DNA from: Paenibacillus sp. KS-LC4
Lineage (GTDB): Bacteria; Bacillota; Bacilli; Paenibacillales; Paenibacillaceae
DNA: 64,000 nt
NCBI RefSeq assembly: GCF_036894955.1
Contig: NZ_CP145905.1
Location: 2,622,501 to 2,686,500, forward strand
Direction: 5' to 3'
The position numbers were made by a program, and so were the translations under genes. Under the pieces are notes generated by a model, which saw nothing but the letters and a program-made list of their open reading frames with translations, made no database searches and had not been told where the DNA came from. Position 1 is the stretch's first letter, and every line of letters begins with the position of its first letter. Positions 1 to 8,957 of this stretch are shown piece by piece.

Positions 1-212
1 AAACCTTTAAACAGGAATACGGCAGCAATATGACCGATTATATGTTGCAGCTTCGCATGGAGAAGGCGCGCGAGTGGCTGCTTGATGAGAAATTGCCGAT
101 TAAAACCGTTGCAGAAATGGCAGGCTATGAGGATGTAACGTATTTTTACCGCGTATTTAAAAAGCATTTCGGTGTTGCTCCAGGAGAAATGCGGCGTGGC
201 AGCGAGATTTAA
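1..212 (+). CDS. AraC-family transcriptional regulator, C-terminal fragment (cut by window edge)
   Basis: The reading frame is open from the first codon of the window and ends at TAA 210-212; the N-terminal part lies outside. The visible 70 residues are the end of an AraC-type DNA-binding domain: a helix with LRMEKAREWLL, then the second helix-turn-helix (IKTVAEMAGYEDVTYFYRVFKKHFG), then the usual P-x-E-x-R close. In Paenibacillus such domains usually end YesN-type response regulators that sit next to the sugar ABC transporter they control, so regulation of the operon starting at 384 is a reasonable inference. Whether this one carries a receiver domain or is a one-component regulator cannot be seen. 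Confidence 0.9.
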   Translation, partial: TFKQEYGSNMTDYMLQLRMEKAREWLLDEKLPIKTVAEMAGYEDVTYFYRVFKKHFGVAPGEMRRGSEI

Positions 213-222
213 TGAGGGCATA

Positions 223-316
223 TTGGACAGGTTAGACAAGCCGGGCACGTTGGACAAATGGGATCACATTCAAATTGGTTTAAAAATGTCCAAGCGAACA
301 GTCTAATTCTGTCCAA
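223..316. promoter_or_regulatory. Four TTGGACA boxes upstream of the sugar-transport operon
   Basis: The heptamer TTGGACA occurs at 223-229 and 250-256, and its complement TGTCCAA at 287-293 and 310-316. This makes two direct copies followed by two inverted copies, 27 and 23 bases apart. The arrangement lies between the regulator end and the solute-binding protein gene and resembles a set of half-sites for a dimeric or tandem-binding AraC-type regulator. The repeats are seen directly; the role is inferred. Confidence 0.45.
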
Positions 317-343
317 TTAAACGCTTTCATAATTCAGATACAA

Positions 344-357
344 TGAAAGCGTAAACA
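344..357 (+). promoter_or_regulatory. cre-like catabolite-repression site (CcpA)
   Basis: TGAAAGCGTAAACA fits the Bacillota catabolite-responsive element consensus (TGNAARCGNWWWCA) at every defined position. It also forms the right arm of an inverted repeat (ACGCTTTCAT 321-330, ATGAAAGCGT 343-352), overlaps a possible -10 TACAAT at 339-344, and lies 27 bases before the solute-binding protein start. Carbon catabolite repression of the operon by CcpA is therefore likely but untested. Confidence 0.6.
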
Positions 358-383
358 AACAAGCTTACGGGAGGTCATTACAG

Positions 384-1682
384 ATGAAAAAGAAGCTTTG
401 GAAATCAGCGCTAAGCGCAGCACTCATTACAACACTGCTTGCGGGCTGCGGCTCGAACAGCGGTACAGCAACCGATAATGGCGGAGAGACAACAGGCGAG
501 GGCGGCGCGAAAACAGTCAAGCTCAAAATGTTTATCGCTCAACCAAGGCTTAAAGAAAGCTACGATAAATACATCGCGCAATTTGTAGCGAAGGAAAAAG
601 CTGAGAAAAACATTGATGTCCAAATACAGCTTGAAATGCCGACAGCCGACACGGCTCCGCAAATTTTGAAAACAAGACTGGCATCCAATGACGCCCCGGA
701 CGTTTTCGCTGTACATGCGATTAATGAAATTCCTTCCTTTTACAAAGCGGGCTACTTAGAAGATTTGTCTGGTCAGCCTTTTGTCGATAAGCTGCTTGAC
801 AGCGTGAAGCCTTCCGTTACAACAACAGATGGCAAAATCGTTGCCGTACCAATGGAGACGCTATCATGGGGCTACATTTACAACAAAAAGATTTTCAAGG
901 ACCTCGGCCTGACGCCGCCAACGACTTTGACAGAAATGAAAGCGGTTGTCGCGAAGCTGAAGGAAAATAATATCGCGCCATTCCTGCTGTCCTACAAGGA
1001 ATCGTGGATTCCACAGCTGTTCCTGCCGCTGGCAGTAGGTGCTCTCTCGAACACGACAAATAAAGACTTTATCGAAAAAATGAACAAGGATGAAGGCTCC
1101 TTCAGCGATATGAAGTCGATGTTCGAGGTTATTGATCTGGTTAACCAGAACGGTACGGATAAAGCGATGGAATTGGGCGGCGATGATGGCTCCGCAGCTT
1201 TTGCAACAGGCAAAGCGGCAATGTGGGTGCAAGGTCCATGGTTTGCAGAAACGATTCTTAAAGCAAATCCAGAGATGGAATTTGGCGTAGCTCCACTGCC
1301 GATTAATGATGATCCTAATGCAACGATGATTAACCTGAGTACATCGACCTCGCTCGTCGTATCGAAAAACAGTGCGAACAAGGAAGTGGCACTGGACTTC
1401 GTCAACTACGTGCTCGATGACAAAGACTCCAACGCCTTTTTTGAAGAGCTTAAATTTAACCCGGTTGCCAAAAATCACACGTTCACCACTTACCCTTGGG
1501 TAGAGGATGCGATGACTTACGTTAAAGAGGGTAAATCGTATTTGGATCCTTCCGTTCCACAAGCCGTTAAGGACGAGTCAGGCAAAGCGCTGCAATCGTA
1601 TTACGCGGGACAGCTGTCGCAGGACGGCGTTATAGCGGCACTCGACAAGGCATGGAAATCGTTTAACAAAGTGAATAAATAA
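384..1682 (+). CDS. Sugar ABC transporter solute-binding lipoprotein
   Basis: The 432-residue protein begins with a basic, hydrophobic signal peptide ending in the lipobox LLAGC (residues 18-22), so it should be lipid-anchored on the outer face of the membrane. A low-complexity linker rich in G, T and S follows, then a type-1 extracellular solute-binding domain of the length usual for carbohydrate-binding (cluster B, CUT1) receptors. An AGGT-containing ribosome site precedes the ATG. It is the first gene of an operon with two permeases and a GH42 galactosidase, so the ligand is probably a galactose-containing oligosaccharide; that is inference. No transporter ATPase is encoded here, and CUT1 systems in this group usually share a distant MsmX-type ATPase. 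Confidence 0.92.
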   Translation: MKKKLWKSALSAALITTLLAGCGSNSGTATDNGGETTGEGGAKTVKLKMFIAQPRLKESYDKYIAQFVAKEKAEKNIDVQIQLEMPTADTAPQILKTRLASNDAPDVFAVHAINEIPSFYKAGYLEDLSGQPFVDKLLDSVKPSVTTTDGKIVAVPMETLSWGYIYNKKIFKDLGLTPPTTLTEMKAVVAKLKENNIAPFLLSYKESWIPQLFLPLAVGALSNTTNKDFIEKMNKDEGSFSDMKSMFEVIDLVNQNGTDKAMELGGDDGSAAFATGKAAMWVQGPWFAETILKANPEMEFGVAPLPINDDPNATMINLSTSTSLVVSKNSANKEVALDFVNYVLDDKDSNAFFEELKFNPVAKNHTFTTYPWVEDAMTYVKEGKSYLDPSVPQAVKDESGKALQSYYAGQLSQDGVIAALDKAWKSFNKVNK

Positions 1683-1701
1683 AGAAAACGAATAGAAAGA
1701 A

Positions 1702-1759
1702 GGAAGGCGGCAGGGCGGATAAGGCGCGAGGACGCGTCTATCACCCTGCCCTGTCTTCC
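1702..1759 (+). terminator. Hairpin between binding-protein gene and permease genes
   Basis: A long imperfect inverted repeat is present. Outer arms are GGAAG 1702-1706 and CTTCC 1755-1759, middle arms are GGCAGGG 1709-1715 and CCCTGCC 1744-1750, and the inner part is CGCG-AGGA-CGCG. There is no T-run, so it is more likely an mRNA-stabilising or partially attenuating structure that keeps the binding protein more abundant than the permeases than a full terminator. Confidence 0.6.
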
Positions 1760-1788
1760 CATCATCATCTTAGGAGAGGTGAGCAACC

Positions 1789-2676
1789 GTGCCAATGAAG
1801 GGTGTTTTAAAAAGATATGTTTCGCTGCTGGCCTTCGTCGCGCCTGCATTTATTTTGTACGCAATTTTTCTGCTAATCCCGACTATTGGCGGTATGTATT
1901 ACAGCTTTACAGACTGGAATGGACTGAACACCAATTATCAATTTATCGGTCTCGAAAATTTTGTGGAGGCGCTGAAGGACGACCCGGATTTTGTCCACTC
2001 GCTGCTGTTCACATTAAAATATGTGCTTTACATGCTTGTGCTGCAAAATGCAATTGCGCTGCTGCTTGCTGTTCTTATTGAATCGCGGAGCAAAAGCAAA
2101 GGATTTTTCCGCACCATATTTTTCATGCCGAACATGATCAGTATTATTATTAGCGCCTTTATGTGGACCTTTGTGTTTACTCAAGTGCTGCCGCAGCTGG
2201 CGGAAAAAACAATGCTTACCTTTCTGGATCAGTCCTGGATTGGCGATCCGAAGTTTTCCTTCTATGCGATTTTGGTTATCTCACTGTGGAACGGCGTCGG
2301 CTACATGATGATTATTTATTTGGCGGGTCTGCAAGGGGTGCCGCAAAGCTTGATGGAGGCGGCCATCATTGATGGAGCGAATCCATTGCAACGCTTTATG
2401 AAGGTTACGCTTCCGATGATTACACATGCGATTACGATTTGCTTCTTCTTGACGCTCAACGGTGCCTTTAAGGTGTTCGAGGTCGTCTATGGCTTTACGG
2501 GCGGTGGTCCTGGCCGGTCGACGCAGGTTATTACGATGAATATTTATGAAGAGGCGTTTTCCAATAACTTCCGCTATGGCTATGCCAGTGCGAAATCGGT
2601 CATTTTATTCATTATCGTCTTGATTTTCACCCTCATCCAAATTGCAGTTATGAAAAGAAAAGAGGTGGAGGCATGA
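1789..2676 (+). CDS. Sugar ABC transporter permease (MalF/UgpA type)
   Basis: The 295-residue integral membrane protein has about six hydrophobic segments and a cytoplasmic EAA loop (EAAIIDGANPLQRF then P) that docks the ATPase. It is the first permease of a CUT1 carbohydrate importer and works with the lipoprotein at 384 and the second permease at 2673. The start is GTG at 1789, chosen because TAGGAGAGGTG lies just upstream. The stop overlaps the next start by four bases (ATGA), so the two permeases are translationally coupled. Confidence 0.92.
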   Translation: MPMKGVLKRYVSLLAFVAPAFILYAIFLLIPTIGGMYYSFTDWNGLNTNYQFIGLENFVEALKDDPDFVHSLLFTLKYVLYMLVLQNAIALLLAVLIESRSKSKGFFRTIFFMPNMISIIISAFMWTFVFTQVLPQLAEKTMLTFLDQSWIGDPKFSFYAILVISLWNGVGYMMIIYLAGLQGVPQSLMEAAIIDGANPLQRFMKVTLPMITHAITICFFLTLNGAFKVFEVVYGFTGGGPGRSTQVITMNIYEEAFSNNFRYGYASAKSVILFIIVLIFTLIQIAVMKRKEVEA

Positions 2677-3500
2677 GAAACAGAAGCGCGAGCTCCTTCC
2701 TTATTACGCTGCTGCTTACGATCGGCGCCGCCATTTCCTTTTTCCCTATCTACATGGCGATCTCCAATTCGTTTAAGACACAGGGCGAAATGTTCCAGTC
2801 TTTCGTGGCGCTTCCGTCAGCACCTACATTTGATAATTACGTACAGGCCTTTAGCAAAATCAATATGCTTAACAGTACATTAAACTCGGTTATCGTATCG
2901 GTGCTGGGTATTGGCGGTATCGTATTCTGCGCAGCATTGGCAGGCTATAAGCTGTCACGTACGCCAGGCAAGGCGAGCGCAGCGATCTTTTTCCTATTTG
3001 TCGCTTCGATGCTCGTGCCGTTTCACTCGATTATGATTCCGCTTACCCGCATGGCGAATAGCTTGTCTGTGCAGGGCAGTACCTATGGCTTGGCGCTCAT
3101 TTACATTGGACTAGGCGTCAATATGGCCGTTTTTCTCTACCATGGCTTCGTAAAGTCGATTCCGCGCGAGCTGGAGGAAGCGGCGCATATGGACGGCTGC
3201 GGTGAGTTCCAGACATTTTTCCGAATTATTTTTCCGCTGCTGCTGCCGATTACGGTAACGATTGCCATTCTCGATTTCCTATGGATTTGGAATGACTTCC
3301 TGCTGCCGATGCTGATGCTGACGGATTCGGATCATTATACGCTTATCTTGTCGACGAACACCCTGTTTGGCGAATACAACAAGGAATGGACGCTTATCCT
3401 CGCCTCGCTTGTGTTGACGGCGATTCCTGTTATTATTATTTACGCCTTCTTCCAGCGCTTTATTATGGAAGGCATTACAGAAGGAGCAGTGAAGGGCTAA
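2673..3500 (+). CDS. Sugar ABC transporter permease (MalG/UgpE type)
   Basis: The 275-residue membrane protein has six predicted spans and the EAA loop motif ELEEAAHMDGCGEFQTF followed by FPLLLP. It is the second permease of the CUT1 importer. It starts inside the stop of the preceding permease, and its own stop (TAA 3498-3500) overlaps the galactosidase ATG at 3500, so the whole set is one tightly packed operon. Confidence 0.92.
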   Translation: MRNRSASSFLITLLLTIGAAISFFPIYMAISNSFKTQGEMFQSFVALPSAPTFDNYVQAFSKINMLNSTLNSVIVSVLGIGGIVFCAALAGYKLSRTPGKASAAIFFLFVASMLVPFHSIMIPLTRMANSLSVQGSTYGLALIYIGLGVNMAVFLYHGFVKSIPRELEEAAHMDGCGEFQTFFRIIFPLLLPITVTIAILDFLWIWNDFLLPMLMLTDSDHYTLILSTNTLFGEYNKEWTLILASLVLTAIPVIIIYAFFQRFIMEGITEGAVKG

Positions 3501-5500
3501 TGGATAAATTATTATATGGCGTTGCTTATTACGATGAATATATGCCTTATGACAGACTGCATGAAGATATTCGCATGATGAAGGAAGCGGGCATTAACGT
3601 AGTCCGCATTGCGGAATCGACTTGGAGCACGCATGAGCCGCAAAATGGCGTATTTGATTTTAGCTCAGTAGACCGCGTGCTGGATGCGATGCATGAGGCG
3701 GGTATCCATGTTATCGTCGGAACGCCAACGTATGCCATTCCGACGTGGATGGTCAAGGAGCATCCAAGTGTGCTTGCGGAAACGGCAGCAGGACCGGGGA
3801 AATACGGCGCGCGTCAAATTATGGACATTACGCATCCGGTCTACTTGTTCCATGCTGAGCGCATCATTCGCAAGCTGATTGAGCGCGTCAGCAAGCATCC
3901 GGCGGTTATTGGCTATCAGACAGATAATGAGACGAAGCATTATGGCACAGCTGGGCCTAATGTGCAGCTGCGCTTCGTCAAATACATGCGTGATACTTAT
4001 AAAACATTAGAGCGCGTAAATGACATGTTCGGCCTCGATTATTGGAGCAACCGCATTAACAGCTGGGAGGACTTTCCGTCTGTTGTCGGCACGATTAACG
4101 GCAGCTTAGGAGCGGAGTTCGCCAAATTTCAACGCGGGCTGGTCAATGAATTTCTGGCTTGGCAGGTCGCTCTTGTCAATGAATACAAGCAGCCGGGGCA
4201 ATTCGTCACGCAAAACTTCGATTTTGAATGGCGCGGTTATTCCTTTGGCGTGCAGCCTTCGGTCAACCATTTCGAAGCGGCGGTGCCATTCGATATTGCC
4301 GGCGTAGACATCTATCATCCGTCACAGGATGAGCTGACGGGCATTGAAATTTCCTTCGGCGGCGATATGACGCGTTCCCTGAAGGGCAGCAATTACTTGG
4401 TGCTGGAAACGCAGGCACAGGCATTCCCGCATTGGACGCCATATCCAGGGCAACTGCGGCTGCAAGCGTTCAGCCATGTGGCATCGGGAGCAGATATGGT
4501 TGCCTATTGGCACTGGCACTCGATCCATAATTCCTTTGAGACGTATTGGAAAGGACTGCTCAGCCACGATTTTCTGCCTAATCCAGTCTATAACGAGGCT
4601 GGAACGATCGGACGGGATTTTGCCCGCCTGAGCGATGAGCTGGTGCATTTGCGCAAGCAAAACAACGTCGCCGTTATGGTGAGCAATGAAGCGCTGACGG
4701 CGATGGAATGGTTCAAGCTGCCGGACGGCAAATTGTACAATGATGTTGTGCGCTGGCTGTACGACGAGCTGTACAAAATGAACATCGGCTGCGATTTCAT
4801 TACGCCAGCTTGCGAGAAGCTGGATGATTACAAAGTAGTGGTTGTTCCGGCTTTGTATGCGGTACCGGATGCGACCCTTGAGCGGCTGAATGCTTTTGTG
4901 GAGCAGGGCGGACATGCCGTTTATTCGTTCAAAAGCGGCTTTGCCGACGAACGGATTAAAGTGCGCACCTCGCAGCAGCCAGGTATTATTGGTAAAGCTT
5001 GCGGTGTTGGCTACAGCTTATTTATTGATCCGAAAAATGTCGGGCTGAAGGGTGCAGCGCTTACGGCAGCGCCAGGAAGCGTTACGAGCTGGATGGAGCT
5101 GCTGACGCCGCTCACAGGCGACGTCGAGGTGCTGGCACATTACGACCATCCGCAGTGGGGCGAATATGCGGCGATTACCCGCAACCGCTATGGCAAAGGT
5201 ACGGCAACGTACATCGGCTGCCTGACGGATGGAGCCTCGGCGCATGAGGTGCTGAAGGGCACCGTTCAAGAGGCAGGGCTATGGGGCGATGATCAGCAGG
5301 TCAGCTTCCCGATTATTGTGAAGCATGGGGTGAACGAGCAGGGGGCGCAGCTTCGCTACTATTTCAACTACTCGGCTGAGCCGGTAGCCTTCGTATATCC
5401 GCATGACGCAGGGCAAGAGCTGTTAGAGGGTCGTTCGGTCAGCAGCGGCGAGCAGGTAACGCTTGCGCCGTGGGGCGTGCAAATTATTAAAGCAGGCTAG
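3500..5500 (+). CDS. Beta-galactosidase, glycoside hydrolase family 42
   Basis: The predicted enzyme has 666 residues, close to the usual GH42 length, and no signal peptide, so it should hydrolyse imported beta-galactosides in the cytoplasm. The TIM-barrel catalytic pair is visible: acid/base Glu144 in QTDNETKHYG and nucleophile Glu303 in YLVLETQAQ. A glutamine-amidotransferase-like trimerisation domain and a small beta domain follow. I start at ATG 3500, overlapping the permease stop, because the protein then begins with the family-typical DKLLYGVAYYDEYMP; an upstream extension of the frame runs through the permease gene. The natural substrate could be lactose, galactan fragments or plant galactosides. 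Confidence 0.93.
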   Translation: MDKLLYGVAYYDEYMPYDRLHEDIRMMKEAGINVVRIAESTWSTHEPQNGVFDFSSVDRVLDAMHEAGIHVIVGTPTYAIPTWMVKEHPSVLAETAAGPGKYGARQIMDITHPVYLFHAERIIRKLIERVSKHPAVIGYQTDNETKHYGTAGPNVQLRFVKYMRDTYKTLERVNDMFGLDYWSNRINSWEDFPSVVGTINGSLGAEFAKFQRGLVNEFLAWQVALVNEYKQPGQFVTQNFDFEWRGYSFGVQPSVNHFEAAVPFDIAGVDIYHPSQDELTGIEISFGGDMTRSLKGSNYLVLETQAQAFPHWTPYPGQLRLQAFSHVASGADMVAYWHWHSIHNSFETYWKGLLSHDFLPNPVYNEAGTIGRDFARLSDELVHLRKQNNVAVMVSNEALTAMEWFKLPDGKLYNDVVRWLYDELYKMNIGCDFITPACEKLDDYKVVVVPALYAVPDATLERLNAFVEQGGHAVYSFKSGFADERIKVRTSQQPGIIGKACGVGYSLFIDPKNVGLKGAALTAAPGSVTSWMELLTPLTGDVEVLAHYDHPQWGEYAAITRNRYGKGTATYIGCLTDGASAHEVLKGTVQEAGLWGDDQQVSFPIIVKHGVNEQGAQLRYYFNYSAEPVAFVYPHDAGQELLEGRSVSSGEQVTLAPWGVQIIKAG

Positions 5501-5535
5501 ACGCAAAAAAGTTAGGCTTATATTTCTCGAACTGA

Positions 5536-5570
5536 AACGCGCCGCTCCTCCAGAGGACGGCGCGTTTTTC
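5536..5570 (+). terminator. Rho-independent terminator of the sugar operon
   Basis: AACGCGCCG ... CGGCGCGTT forms a strong GC stem, with an inner TCCTC/GAGGA pairing, directly followed by a T-rich tract (TTTTTCTTT). It lies just after the GH42 stop. Confidence 0.85.
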
Positions 5571-5722
5571 TTTGGCATGTGCGAAAAGCGTCATGCCTTG
5601 TTATCGTTCGGTTGCTTTTTGTAAAAAATGGTGTTTTGCCCGATGCCGACATTCCTCTCCCATTCATAAGATAGTGGAATAGGATAGCCATTATCCAAAT
5701 ATGAGAGAATGCGGAGGGAGCC

Positions 5723-6838
5723 ATGAATAAGGTCGCCTTCATTACAGGTGTGACAGGACAAGACGGCATGTATTTAACCGAACTGCTGCTGGCGAAAGGA
5801 TACATCGTTCACGGTTTGCGGAGGCGCAGCTCGCTGGCGAACACGGGGCGAATCGACCGAATTGTGGAGGAAGCGAATCGCGAAGGGCAGCGACTCCATT
5901 TGCACTATGGCGATTTGACGGATTCAACGAATTTGGTGAGGCTGGTGCAGGACATTCAGCCGGATGAGATTTATAATTTGGCGGCGATGAGCCATGTACA
6001 TGTCAGCTTTGAAATGCCGGAATATACGGCGAATGCCGATGGTATCGGTACTTTGCGCCTGCTCGAAGCTATAAGGCTGCTTGGACTGACCGATAAAACG
6101 AAAATTTATCAAGCGTCGACCTCCGAGCTGTACGGTCTGGTGCAGGCGGTTCCGCAAAGCGAGACGACCCCGTTTTATCCGCGCAGCCCTTATGCAGTTG
6201 CCAAGCTGTATGGCTATTGGATTACAGTCAATTACCGGGAGGCTTACGGCATTTATGCCTGTAACGGCATCTTGTTCAACCACGAAAGCCCGGTACGTGG
6301 AGAAACGTTTGTCACACGAAAAATAACCCGTGCCGTCGCGCGCATTGCCTCTGGCCTTCAGCAGACGCTTTCGCTAGGCAACTTGTCTGCCAAGCGCGAC
6401 TGGGGGCATGCGCGAGATTATGTAGAAGCGATGTGGCGCATTCTCCAGCAAAACGAGCCAGAGGATTATGTCATAGCCACTGGGCAGACAACAGAAGTGC
6501 GCGAGTTTGTACGGCTCGCCTTCGCCGAGGCAGGCATCGAGGTTGCTTTTACCGGCGAAGGTGCGGATGAGCTGGGCCATGTGGTCAACTGCAACCGTCC
6601 TGAATACCAGCTTCCAGTTGGGCAATTGGTCGTCCAGGTTAATCCGCGGTATTACCGCCCGACCGAGGTGGAGCTATTGCTTGGCGACCCGGGAAAAGCG
6701 CAGGCGAAGCTTGGCTGGACCCCAGCCAGCAGCCTTGCTGATCTCGTCAAGGATATGGTCGCCGCCGATCTGGAGGAGACGAAGCGCGTCGCGGATTTGC
6801 GCAAGCTGGGCTATGACGTGAGCTTGGATTTGGAATAA
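5723..6838 (+). CDS. gmd: GDP-mannose 4,6-dehydratase
   Basis: The 371-residue extended short-chain dehydrogenase converts GDP-D-mannose to GDP-4-keto-6-deoxy-D-mannose, the branch point to GDP-rhamnose, GDP-fucose and GDP-perosamine. It shows the N-terminal NAD(P)-binding GVTGQDG (residues 9-15), the GMD-specific RRRSS, the active-site STSELYG segment and the catalytic SPYAVAK with YxxxK, plus [15 protein letters not shown]. The length matches bacterial GMDs. GCGGAGGGAGCC precedes the ATG. It is transcribed alone between two terminators, about 13 kb from manC and the reductase that complete the pathway, and is the left edge of the glycan locus. Confidence 0.93.
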   Translation: MNKVAFITGVTGQDGMYLTELLLAKGYIVHGLRRRSSLANTGRIDRIVEEANREGQRLHLHYGDLTDSTNLVRLVQDIQPDEIYNLAAMSHVHVSFEMPEYTANADGIGTLRLLEAIRLLGLTDKTKIYQASTSELYGLVQAVPQSETTPFYPRSPYAVAKLYGYWITVNYREAYGIYACNGILFNHESPVRGETFVTRKITRAVARIASGLQQTLSLGNLSAKRDWGHARDYVEAMWRILQQNEPEDYVIATGQTTEVREFVRLAFAEAGIEVAFTGEGADELGHVVNCNRPEYQLPVGQLVVQVNPRYYRPTEVELLLGDPGKAQAKLGWTPASSLADLVKDMVAADLEETKRVADLRKLGYDVSLDLE

Positions 6839-6856
6839 AAGCATAAATCGTAAAGC

Positions 6857-6893
6857 AAGCGGATAGGTGAAAGAGCGCCTGTCCGCTTTTTTA
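6857..6893 (+). terminator. Rho-independent terminator after gmd
   Basis: AGCGGATAGG and CCTGTCCGCT pair around a ten-base loop and are followed by TTTTTT. Confidence 0.85.
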
Positions 6894-6927
6894 TGTGAAT
6901 GACTATCATTTTAAGAGCTAGAAATGA

Positions 6928-7145
6928 TGGATTTTCAAGTACACTGGCTCTGGACAGGGGGATTGGCGGTTTAACAGAACAAATATAGAGAATCGCTGGA
7001 TAAAAGATGCTTTTGTTGTACTAAGAGAAAAGTTGATTAATGTAATACAGCCACCCTAATTTATGATGGGAAAACGGGTAAGTATGACTATGTGATGAAT
7101 AAAGGTATACAATTGAGTGGAGCCAAAAATAACGAGATGTTATAA
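6928..7145 (+). pseudogene. Frameshifted 3' relic of a probable polymorphic toxin gene
   Basis: There is no start codon here, but two adjacent open segments read as one broken C-terminus. Frame 1 is open from 6928 to TAA 7057 and includes the residues IENRWIKDAFVVLREKLINV. A one-base shift near 7053-7057 continues as LIYDGKTGKYDYVMNKG and further residues to TAA 7143-7145. The stop overlaps the AAGGAG ribosome site of the next gene. A toxin tail directly followed by a small acidic AT-rich gene is the standard layout of toxin/immunity pairs, so I infer a decayed toxin whose body was lost at the junction just after the gmd terminator. The toxin family is not recognised. Confidence 0.5.
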
Positions 7146-7157
7146 GGAGATTGGAAA

Positions 7158-7670
7158 ATGAATATAGATAAATTTATAAATATATCAATGAGAGGCAGGG
7201 TGGCATATGGAATAAGTTGTTTAGAGAACGCACTTTTATCTTTTAAATATGATCTTAATGACTGGAAAATCGTTTTGAACTATTTATGGGAGTTTACTAG
7301 CATACAATACTTAGATGATTGGAATGATGCTGCAGTCGAATTAATTCCTGAAAATCTGCTGGAATTTAGGATGTATGAAGAACATGAGTTTGAGCGATTA
7401 AGTAAACAGGAGTTTGTATATTTGTACAATTTGTATCAGGATATTGATGTTTCGATTGATAAGTTAATTCGTAGTATCTATGAACTTGGTGTCAGCCATG
7501 TATATACTGAAATTGAAGGCTATGGTGAAAGTAGTCTGAAATCATTGGAAAGACTTGTGAATGTTATGTTTATTAATAATTTTCCATTACCAAGTATTGA
7601 ACCATTTTTAAAATATTCTATAAAAGAAAATAGAGGGTGGGGTAATAAATTCGAGGGTCTGTCAAGATAG
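7158..7670 (+). CDS. Hypothetical protein, probable orphan immunity protein
   Basis: The 170-residue acidic, mostly helical protein has no signal peptide or membrane segment. It contains many Trp/Tyr/Phe residues and a DDWNDAAVELIPENLLEF segment. It is clearly more AT-rich than its neighbours, which points to horizontal acquisition. AAGGAG at 7144-7149 gives it a good ribosome site that overlaps the stop of the toxin-like relic. I do not recognise the family; the immunity role rests only on position, size and composition. Confidence 0.75.
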   Translation: MNIDKFINISMRGRVAYGISCLENALLSFKYDLNDWKIVLNYLWEFTSIQYLDDWNDAAVELIPENLLEFRMYEEHEFERLSKQEFVYLYNLYQDIDVSIDKLIRSIYELGVSHVYTEIEGYGESSLKSLERLVNVMFINNFPLPSIEPFLKYSIKENRGWGNKFEGLSR

Positions 7671-7729
7671 TGGAAATTAATCATGTGATAGGCAATACCG
7701 GCTAGCCGCACCCTCTAGTCTATCAACCT

Positions 7730-7777
7730 CAATAAGCTTCCGAGCCCCACCCAAAGTGTGGAGCCGGAAGCTTATTG
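7730..7777. terminator. Hairpin between converging genes
   Basis: The 13-base arms CAATAAGCTTCCG (7730-7742) and CGGAAGCTTATTG (7765-7777) are perfectly complementary. There is no clear T-run on either strand, so it may act as a weak bidirectional terminator between the genes ending at 7670 (+) and 7827 (-). Confidence 0.5.
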
Positions 7778-7826
7778 TCTTGGAGCAGAATAGATGAAGG
7801 TTGAAGAGGGCTAGTAATCAGCCGCC

Positions 7827-8942
7827 TTACAACAGGCTTTTCCGCAGGCAATCGCAAATGTAGGCGATATCCTGCTCAGTTAAGCCTCCGTAGGTCGGCA
7901 CATTCAGTCCTTGCGCTGCAATGCGGTTTGCGACGGGAAACTCCTCGCTGCGCTGCATGCCTTGATACGGAGGGAGCACATGCATCGGATAAAAGAACGG
8001 ACGCGTTTCGATGCCGCGCTCTTTCAGGCGCTCCATGAAGGCGCCGCGCTGCTCTTCGTTGTAGCCGTTTAGCAGGATGCTGAACATCCAGTAAACGTTT
8101 TTGGCCCATGGCTGCTCGGCAGGCAGCGTAAAGGCGCTGTTCCCTTCCAGCTGCTTGCGGTAAAGCGAGGCGACGCGTATCCGTTCGCCTACATGCCAGT
8201 CGATGTTTTCCATTTGTGCGCAGCCAACCGCCGCCTGCAAGTTCGTCAGGCGATAGTTGTAGCCAATGACGGGAAACCAATATTTGCGGGCGGGATCGAT
8301 GCCCTGTCCGCGCAGAAGCTGCATTTTGCGGGCAAGCTGCTCGTCATTAGTCGTAATGATGCCGCCTTCGCCGGTCGTAATAATTTTATTGCCGAATAGG
8401 CTGAACGTTCCCGTATGGCCTAGCGAGCCGGTGCGCTTACCCTTGTATTTTGCACCGGGTGCTTCCGCAGCGTCCTCCAGTACAAACAAGCCATGCCGCT
8501 CTGCAACCTCGGATATAGCGTCCATATTGGCAGGATGCCCGTACAGATGGACGGGAATAATGCCCTTCGTCCGTGGCGTAATCAGCCCCTCCAGCAGCTC
8601 AGGGTTCATGTTCCACGTATCCGGCTCGCTGTCAACGAAGATGGGAGTGGCTCCGCAATACGTGACGGCATTTGCCGTGGCGATAAAGGTCAGCGTCGGG
8701 ACGATGACCTCATCTCCCGGGCCTACCCCGTGAGCCAGCAGTGCCAAATGCAGAGCAGTTGTTCCATTGCTGCACGACACGGCATATTTTGTTCCGCAAA
8801 AGTCCGCGAAGGCTTCCTCAAACGAATGAATATATTTGCCTGTCGAGGAAATCCAGGTGGAATCCAGGCAATCCATGACGTATTTTTTCTCATTTCCATT
8901 AAAAATAGGAACGGCAACCGGATAAAATTTGTCGCCCAACAT
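7827..8942 (-). CDS. DegT/DnrJ/EryC1 sugar aminotransferase, GDP-perosamine-synthase-like
   Basis: The 371-residue PLP-dependent aminotransferase carries SNGTTALHLAL (phosphate-binding), EDAAEAPGA with Asp157, and the Schiff-base lysine K186 in FGNKIITTGEGG, the sequence typical of perosamine synthases. These transfer an amino group to C4 of a 4-keto-6-deoxy sugar nucleotide. With gmd nearby, GDP-4-keto-6-deoxymannose is the natural substrate and GDP-perosamine the likely product; a UDP-4-keto sugar is the alternative. A GGAGGAGG site precedes the ATG. It lies 15 bases after the acyltransferase gene in the same direction. Confidence 0.88.
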   Translation of the reverse strand: MLGDKFYPVAVPIFNGNEKKYVMDCLDSTWISSTGKYIHSFEEAFADFCGTKYAVSCSNGTTALHLALLAHGVGPGDEVIVPTLTFIATANAVTYCGATPIFVDSEPDTWNMNPELLEGLITPRTKGIIPVHLYGHPANMDAISEVAERHGLFVLEDAAEAPGAKYKGKRTGSLGHTGTFSLFGNKIITTGEGGIITTNDEQLARKMQLLRGQGIDPARKYWFPVIGYNYRLTNLQAAVGCAQMENIDWHVGERIRVASLYRKQLEGNSAFTLPAEQPWAKNVYWMFSILLNGYNEEQRGAFMERLKERGIETRPFFYPMHVLPPYQGMQRSEEFPVANRIAAQGLNVPTYGGLTEQDIAYICDCLRKSLL

Positions 8943-8957
8943 TATGCCTCCTCCGTG

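Noticed and set aside
3386..3499. N-terminal extension of the GH42 frame
   Set aside because: It runs through the permease gene in another frame; the family N-terminus begins at 3500.
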